64,000 bases of DNA, from contig MKUH01000024.1 of assembly GCA_001897745.1 (NCBI GenBank), positions 30,680 to 94,679 on the forward strand. Reading direction: 5' to 3'. Made by a program: the position numbers and the translations under genes. Positions 56,158 to 64,000 of this stretch are shown one piece after another (the stretch's first letter is position 1; every line of letters begins with the position of its first letter). The notes below the pieces were generated by a model. The model made no database searches. It had not been told where the DNA came from and saw only the letters and a program-made list of their open reading frames with translations. Source of the stretch: Candidatus Accumulibacter sp. 66-26. GTDB lineage: Bacteria > Pseudomonadota > Gammaproteobacteria > Burkholderiales > Rhodocyclaceae.

Positions 56158-57090
56158 ATGTCCTTCAAGGAAACCCAAACCGAATTCAAGCGGATCGACC
56201 TCGCGTTGATCGACCCGGACCCGGCGCATCCGCGCAAGCAGTGCGACGAAGCCGGCCTCAAGGGGCTGGCCAATTCGATCCGGAGCAAGGGCCTGATCCA
56301 TCCGCTCGTCGTCCAGCCGGCCGGCGCCGACGGCCGCCACCGCCTGATCGTCGGCGAACGCCGCTGGCGCGCCGCGCAGCTTGCCGGCGAAACGACGGTG
56401 CCGGCCCTGGTGCGCGCCTGCGCGGCCGACGAGAGCCTGGAAATCCAGGTTTTCGAGAACCTCGGCCTCGGCCTGCGCGCCGCGCTCGAACCGCGCGACA
56501 TGGCCAACGCGATCCAGACCGTCGCCCAGCGCTTCGAGACGCGCGAGGCGGCGGCCGAGCACTTCGGGCGCACGCCGAACTGGCTCAGCCAGGCGACGGC
56601 CGCGGCCAATCTGTCGCCCAAGGTCAGCGCCCTGCTCGATTCGGGAAGGATTTCCAGCACCAGCACCGCGATCCAGCTGGAAAAACTCGCGCAGAAGAAC
56701 GAAGCGCGCGCCGAGACCCTGATCGACCGCATCGAACAGCTGCCGGAAGGGGAAAAGCTGGCGAAGACGGTCGTCGAAACGGCGCTCTCCGAGGAAGGCG
56801 GACGACGTGCCAGGAAGAAGGCGGCGGGCGACGAAGAGAAGAGCGAAGCGCCCGCTGCGCCGCCGGCATCGGCGCCGACGGCAGCCTCCCCCGTCGCCGA
56901 CGCGCCGGCCGCGTTCGCATCGCCCGCGCCGACGCCCGCCCGCGAGCGGCGCGTCAATCCGGGCAAGATCCGCATGGTCGCGCAAATCCTCGGCCTGAGC
57001 GACGGCGACGAGGACGAGGTGCTGGCGCGCCTGATCGACGAATTCCTGGCACTGAAAGGCGAAGCCGCCGACGCCGGCGCGCCCTTCTAG
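56158..57090 (+). CDS. Orphan ParB/RepB/Spo0J-family protein
   Basis: 310 aa. ParB N-terminal nuclease-like fold: IDLALIDPDPAHPRKQ, SIRSKGLIHPLVVQP, VGERRWRAAQLAGE (box II) and ENLGLGLRAALEPRDMANAI. A KorB-like helix-turn-helix follows (AAEHFGRTPNWLSQATAAAN). A long Ala/Pro linker (about 220-265) leads to a short C-terminal helical domain. No parA lies nearby, so it is not the chromosomal parAB pair. Located behind a chemosensory operon: it might position that array or be an unrelated regulator. This is inference. Confidence 0.85.
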   Translation: MSFKETQTEFKRIDLALIDPDPAHPRKQCDEAGLKGLANSIRSKGLIHPLVVQPAGADGRHRLIVGERRWRAAQLAGETTVPALVRACAADESLEIQVFENLGLGLRAALEPRDMANAIQTVAQRFETREAAAEHFGRTPNWLSQATAAANLSPKVSALLDSGRISSTSTAIQLEKLAQKNEARAETLIDRIEQLPEGEKLAKTVVETALSEEGGRRARKKAAGDEEKSEAPAAPPASAPTAASPVADAPAAFASPAPTPARERRVNPGKIRMVAQILGLSDGDEDEVLARLIDEFLALKGEAADAGAPF

Positions 57091-57226
57091 ACGAACGGCG
57101 GCGGCGCGGCGGGCGCCACGCGCGCCGCATCTGCGGCACGGCCCCCGTCGCGCCCCACTCACCGATTCCCCGCGCCGTCCGCGCCCCGATCCCGCGCAAC
57201 GCGCATCCGTTTTCCCGGAGTTTCCG

Positions 57227-57943
57227 ATGCCCGCCCCCAGAACCGACGCCCCGCCCGACTCCGCAAGCCACTCCCTGAGCGACTGGCGCCCCCGCCTGAT
57301 CGCCATCGCCACGGCGGACGGCGAAAACGAAGGCGACGGCGCGCACGACCTCAGCCACCTGCACCGCGTCTGGCACGCGGCGCAAGCGCTGCTGGCCGAG
57401 CACCCGGAGGCCGACGCGCTGGTGGTGCTCGCCGCCTGCTATCTGCACGACCTCGTGAACCTGCCGAAGAACCACCCCGAGCGCGCGCAGGCATCGCGCC
57501 TGGCCGCCCGCCGCGCCTGCGAGCGGCTGGCGCAGGCCGCCTTCCCGGCCGAACGTCTGGCCGGCGTCGTGCACGCGATCGAGGCGCACAGCTTCTCGGC
57601 GGCGATCGCACCGACGACCATCGAGGCGATGATCGTGCAGGATGCCGACCGCCTCGACGCGCTCGGCGCGGTCGGGCTGGCGCGGCTGTTCTACACGGCG
57701 GGGCGGATGGGATCGGCCTGCGCGCACCCGGACGATCCGCTCGGCACGCGGCGGACGCTGGACGACCGCGCCTTCGCGCTCGACCACATCGAACTGAAGC
57801 TGGCGCGCCTGCCGGCCGACATGCGCACGGCCGCCGGACGCAAGCTCGGCGAAAGCCGGCTGGACTGGCTGCGCGCCTTTCGCGCGACCTTCGTCGCCGA
57901 ATGGGCGGCGACCGGCGATGCGGAGGACGCGGTTTCTTCGTGA
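57227..57943 (+). CDS. HD-domain phosphohydrolase (YedJ-like)
   Basis: 238 aa. HD-superfamily metal ligands: His-Asp in HDLSHLHRVWHAA, HD in YLHDLVNLPKN, and a later Asp in VQDADRLDALGAVGLAR. GRMGSACAHPDDP and HIELKLARLPADMRT match YedJ-type proteins. Cytoplasmic. Substrate unknown; nucleotides or phosphate esters are usual. Monocistronic, separated by 136 bases from the ParB-like gene. Confidence 0.88.
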   Translation: MPAPRTDAPPDSASHSLSDWRPRLIAIATADGENEGDGAHDLSHLHRVWHAAQALLAEHPEADALVVLAACYLHDLVNLPKNHPERAQASRLAARRACERLAQAAFPAERLAGVVHAIEAHSFSAAIAPTTIEAMIVQDADRLDALGAVGLARLFYTAGRMGSACAHPDDPLGTRRTLDDRAFALDHIELKLARLPADMRTAAGRKLGESRLDWLRAFRATFVAEWAATGDAEDAVSS

Positions 57944-58038
57944 GGACGGAAACGCCCCGGCCTCGCCGCCCCGCTCCCCGCACGCCGGCGCAGACAGGCG
58001 CTGCGCCGGGACCGCGCCTCCGCAGCGCCCGCGGCTGC

Positions 58039-58044
58039 TAGAAT
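58039..58044 (+). promoter_or_regulatory. -10 hexamer TAGAAT just before the TlpA-like gene
   Basis: TAGAAT lies 7 bases before the ATG at 58052. Transcription from it would start next to the ATG, giving a leaderless or nearly leaderless mRNA. No good -35 is seen. Confidence 0.4.
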
Positions 58045-58051
58045 CGCCCGC

Positions 58052-58564
58052 ATGAAAACCCTCATCTTCTCGCTGCTGCTCTCCCTGGCCGGCGCATTCG
58101 CCCCGGCCTTCGCGAAAACCCCGGGCGAAGTCGAGATCGGCGGCATCCTGCGCGAAGCGCAGATGCAGGGCCTCTCCGGCCCCTCGCGCAAGCTCTCGGA
58201 ATTTCGCGGCAAACCGCTCGTCATCAACGTCTGGGCCAGCTGGTGCGCCCCCTGCCGGCAGGAAATGGGATCGCTGGAGCGTCTCGCGCAGCGCTTCAAC
58301 GGCAAGCAGTTCAACCTGATCGGCATCTCGACCGACGACTATCGCGACCGCGCGCTGACCTTCCTGCTGCAGTCGCGCACCTCCTTCCCCAACTTCATCG
58401 ACGGCAAGCTCTTCCTGGAAAACATGCTGGGCGCCGACCGCCTGCCGCTGACGCTGCTCGTCGATGCCGAGGGCCGCGTGCTGGCCAAGTACTACGGCGC
58501 CAAGGAATGGGACAGCCCCGAGGCCCTGGCGACGATCGCCAAGGCCTTCCGCATCAAGCTGTAG
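58052..58564 (+). CDS. TlpA/ResA-type periplasmic thioredoxin
   Basis: 170 aa with a Sec signal peptide ([20 protein letters not shown]), then a thioredoxin-like fold with redox motif WCAPC (Cys65, Cys68), preceded by [13 protein letters not shown]. The cis-Pro is in [13 protein letters not shown]. Such proteins reduce disulfides in the periplasm, often for cytochrome c maturation or metal centres. No cytochrome biogenesis gene is adjacent. An unusual feature is the short central insert [18 protein letters not shown]. Confidence 0.9.
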   Translation: MKTLIFSLLLSLAGAFAPAFAKTPGEVEIGGILREAQMQGLSGPSRKLSEFRGKPLVINVWASWCAPCRQEMGSLERLAQRFNGKQFNLIGISTDDYRDRALTFLLQSRTSFPNFIDGKLFLENMLGADRLPLTLLVDAEGRVLAKYYGAKEWDSPEALATIAKAFRIKL

Positions 58565-58805
58565 GCCGGCCGCGGGTCGCGCCCGGCGAAGCGCGCCCAG
58601 CATCCGCGCCGGCGGTCGGGCGCCGCTCGCCGGCGCGAACGAACGGCCGCCGCCCGCATCATGCCTTCGTCATTCAACCCCCGGGCTTTTTTGCACCCCT
58701 GCGGATCAGGCGCTACCATGGCGCGCGCTCCGGCCTGTGCGCCGGCAGATCGCCGAACGGGCGTCCACCGCCTCCGTCTCCCCTCAATCAGCAACGGAAA
58801 ACAGC

Positions 58806-59147
58806 ATGAGCGCTTTGCCCAAATGTCCGAAATGCAGTTCGGAATTCACCTACGAGGACGGATCGATGTTCGTCTGCCCCGAATGCGCGCACGAGTGGGA
58901 CAAGAACGCGCCGGTCGAGAGCGCGGAGCAGAAGCGCGTCGTGCATGACGCGCACGGCACCCCGCTGCAGGACGGCGACAGCGTGACGGTGATCAAGGAC
59001 CTGAAGGTCAAGGGCTCTTCGTCGGTCGTCAAGGTCGGCACCAAGGTGAAGAACATCCGCCTCGTCGACGGCGACCACGACATCGATTGCAAGATCGACG
59101 GCATCGGCGCGATGCAGCTCAAATCGGAGTTCGTGAAGAAGGCCTGA
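58806..59147 (+). CDS. PhnA/YjdM-type zinc-ribbon protein
   Basis: 113 aa. N-terminal zinc ribbon with [13 protein letters not shown] and VCPECAHEW (four Cys). The C-terminal PhnA domain is [20 protein letters not shown], then [20 protein letters not shown]. Although named for alkylphosphonate uptake, the family's role is unclear and no phn genes lie nearby. Start ATG at 58806. Confidence 0.92.
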   Translation: MSALPKCPKCSSEFTYEDGSMFVCPECAHEWDKNAPVESAEQKRVVHDAHGTPLQDGDSVTVIKDLKVKGSSSVVKVGTKVKNIRLVDGDHDIDCKIDGIGAMQLKSEFVKKA

Positions 59148-59195
59148 CGGCCGCCCCTCTCCCGGAGCCCGCGCGCGGTAGCGCGCGCGAATCCC

Positions 59196-59220
59196 CCCGG
59201 CGGCCCGGTTAGCCGCCGGG
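59196..59220 (-). terminator. Strong hairpin at the end of the response regulator gene
   Basis: Perfect 9-bp stem CCCGGCGGC / GCCGCCGGG (59196-59204 with 59212-59220) that includes the stop codon in its loop. No T-run follows, so intrinsic termination is uncertain. Confidence 0.35.
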
Positions 59221-60351
59221 ACCGTCGCCGCGGATCAACCGCTGCAGATCGTCGGCCACCGCGCGCAGCCGGTTGCCGATCTCCTTGCCCTCGGCCGACA
59301 GGTCGCTGCAGGTGTGCGCGAGCGCCCGCGCCGCCTCACTCAGCGCGTCCTCCTGCTGGGAACTGAGGCCGAGGTGGACGAACGAGCGCTCGAGGCCGTT
59401 CACGTAGTCGTTCATGAGGTCGAGCAGCTTCAGGCGATAGCGCATGTCGTCGCTGTCGATCTGCTCCAGCGTCGCGCCCAGCGCCGCCGCGGCGCGGACG
59501 ATTCCCTCCGCCTGCCGGGCGACGGCGCGCTCCTTCTCCATCGCCAGGACCCGCGCCCCCGCGCCTTCGGCGAGGATCGCCAGATGGTCACGCAGGCGCC
59601 CCTCCCGGTCGGGATCGCCGATCGGCATGTTGGGACAGACCAGCGTGATGTTGGGGTAGTTGAGCACCACGCGGTCGCGGAACTGGAAGATCCGGTCGAG
59701 CGACGACGCGTGGTTCAGGATCGACAGCTCCAGCTGCGTGCATTCCCCGTGCCCGGAAGCGGTGAGCTGCTCGAAACGGTTGTCGAGCTTGACGACGCAG
59801 GCCAGCTGGTACTGGGCGAAGGCGTTGGCGATGGCGTCGGCCAGCGCCCGCAGGTCGCCGCAGGCGAAGGAATCGCGCAGGAACTGGACGACGACCCCCA
59901 TCTCCGACATCGACGACATCATCGTGAATGCCGCCGCCTGCGCGTAGTTCGCCTGCGTCTGCAGCGAACGGCTCGCATCGGCCGATGCGATCGCGCGCTG
60001 CACCTTGAGCAGAACCTCCTCCGCGTCGACGGGTTTGATCAGGTAGTCGCTGCCGCCGACGTCGTAGGCGCGCAGGCGCGTTTCCAGATCGTCGTGCATC
60101 GAAATGAAGATCACCGGCGCCGGATGTTCTTCCCGCGCGTGGTACTGCCGGCAGGTTTCGAGGCCGTCCACCCCCTCCATCTCGATGTCGAGCAGAACGA
60201 TCTGCGGCGCGCCGCCGATCGCTACGGCGGCGAGGAAGGTCTCGCCCCCGGAGAATTCCTCGACACCGAACCCGTCCTCCCGGAAGCGGGCCGCCAGCAT
60301 TCCGCGCGTCAAATCGTCGTCGTCGACAAGAAAAATCCTCGGCGTGTCCAT
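59209..60351 (-). CDS. Response regulator with uncharacterised helical output domain
   Basis: 380 aa from ATG 60351 (AAAGGAGTGG upstream). The N-terminal receiver has D10-D13, phosphorylation site D55 (IVLLDIEMEGVDG) and Lys in DYLIKPVDAEE. The remaining 255 residues are not DNA-binding, GGDEF or HD. They include a GAF- or Y-shaped segment (NAFAQYQLACVVKLDNRFEQ) and end in a helical bundle (LSSQQEDALSEAARALAHTC). Divergent from the CHASE hybrid kinase, so probably its partner. Output unknown. Confidence 0.85.
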   Translation of the reverse strand: MDTPRIFLVDDDDLTRGMLAARFREDGFGVEEFSGGETFLAAVAIGGAPQIVLLDIEMEGVDGLETCRQYHAREEHPAPVIFISMHDDLETRLRAYDVGGSDYLIKPVDAEEVLLKVQRAIASADASRSLQTQANYAQAAAFTMMSSMSEMGVVVQFLRDSFACGDLRALADAIANAFAQYQLACVVKLDNRFEQLTASGHGECTQLELSILNHASSLDRIFQFRDRVVLNYPNITLVCPNMPIGDPDREGRLRDHLAILAEGAGARVLAMEKERAVARQAEGIVRAAAALGATLEQIDSDDMRYRLKLLDLMNDYVNGLERSFVHLGLSSQQEDALSEAARALAHTCSDLSAEGKEIGNRLRAVADDLQRLIRGDGPGG

Positions 60352-60524
60352 TGCCACTCCTTTAGTCATATATCGAAGAACATATATCTTTCGTGCATCA
60401 CTCAAAGCCTTGAAACACGGACATCTCAAGCCGATTGACCCGCACGAAAAACACAATCCTATTTGAATAAATCGATGCCGTATACGTATAGAATGGACTC
60501 AAGCCATCCGCTCCGAGGTCGATC
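60352..60524. promoter_or_regulatory. Divergent promoter region between response regulator and hybrid kinase
   Basis: AT-rich for this genome. It has a direct repeat CATATATC at 60367-60374 and 60381-60388 on the regulator side. On the kinase side TTGAAT (60463-60468), an 18-base gap and TATAGA (60487-60492) make a possible sigma-70 promoter. TATACGTATA (60481-60490) is a perfect palindrome overlapping the -10. Confidence 0.5.

Positions 60525-64000
<3,476 letters not shown>

Overview
The window is GC-rich chromosomal DNA of a betaproteobacterium, most likely from the Rhodocyclales. I infer this from the packed TCA-cycle block (sdhCDAB-sdhE-gltA, odhA-odhB-lpdA) lying opposite a GntR regulator and mdh, the type 2 LeuA, the CbpA/CbpM pair, and a chemosensory cluster with STAS and GGDEF/EAL partners. 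No species call is possible from the sequence alone. I saw no tRNA, rRNA, CRISPR array, insertion sequence or prophage. The left edge cuts through hsdM. The right edge ends in 29 consecutive C bases inside a histidine kinase gene, which looks like a contig end.

Region by region. 1-6415: a type I restriction-modification module in the order hsdM (partial), hsdS, fic, hsdR, with three spaced palindromes in front of fic. 6443-8797: an Lrp-type regulator divergent from leuA. 8850-19615, all on the minus strand: lpdA, odhB, odhA, gltA, sdhE, sdhB, sdhA, sdhD and sdhC (read from sdhC downwards), with clear terminators after gltA and after lpdA. 19725-23200: a GntR/UTRA regulator divergent from mdh, then a CitE-like lyase and a MazG-like pyrophosphohydrolase. 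23223-29991: mixed housekeeping genes (rlmJ, an RRM protein, a nitronate monooxygenase, a divergent FolE-like protein, an AEC transporter, a dienoyl-CoA isomerase, a cupin, rluA). 30012-43730: a hexapeptide-repeat beta-helix protein, a GNAT protein, cbpA-cbpM, a conserved membrane protein, rlmF, a mutarotase, a DUF3135-like protein, a thioredoxin with an Fe-S protein, dbpA, a FecR/DUF6600 protein with a long Gln/Arg tail, and a DoxX protein.

44115-57090 is the signalling block: a PAS histidine kinase and NarL-type regulator, a HAMP-less MCP, cheY, a STAS protein, cheA, a second MCP, cheW, a PAS-GGDEF-EAL protein and an orphan ParB-like protein. CheA carries, between its P2-like and P3 regions, two tandem 24-residue motifs matching the c-di-GMP-binding MshEN signature. 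With a c-di-GMP synthase/phosphodiesterase gene three genes downstream, this suggests a chemosensory array that reads c-di-GMP. No cheR or cheB is present in the cluster. 57227-64000 holds an HD hydrolase, a TlpA-like thioredoxin, a PhnA-type zinc-ribbon protein, and a response regulator divergent from a CHASE-PAS hybrid kinase that runs off the window.

The observations most worth following are the MshEN-like CheA, the 28-repeat beta-helix protein, a 42-bp element present in two copies 12 kb apart, the SdhE whose RGxxE motif reads RAxxE, the FolE-like protein lacking catalytic residues, and the ordered palindromes upstream of fic.
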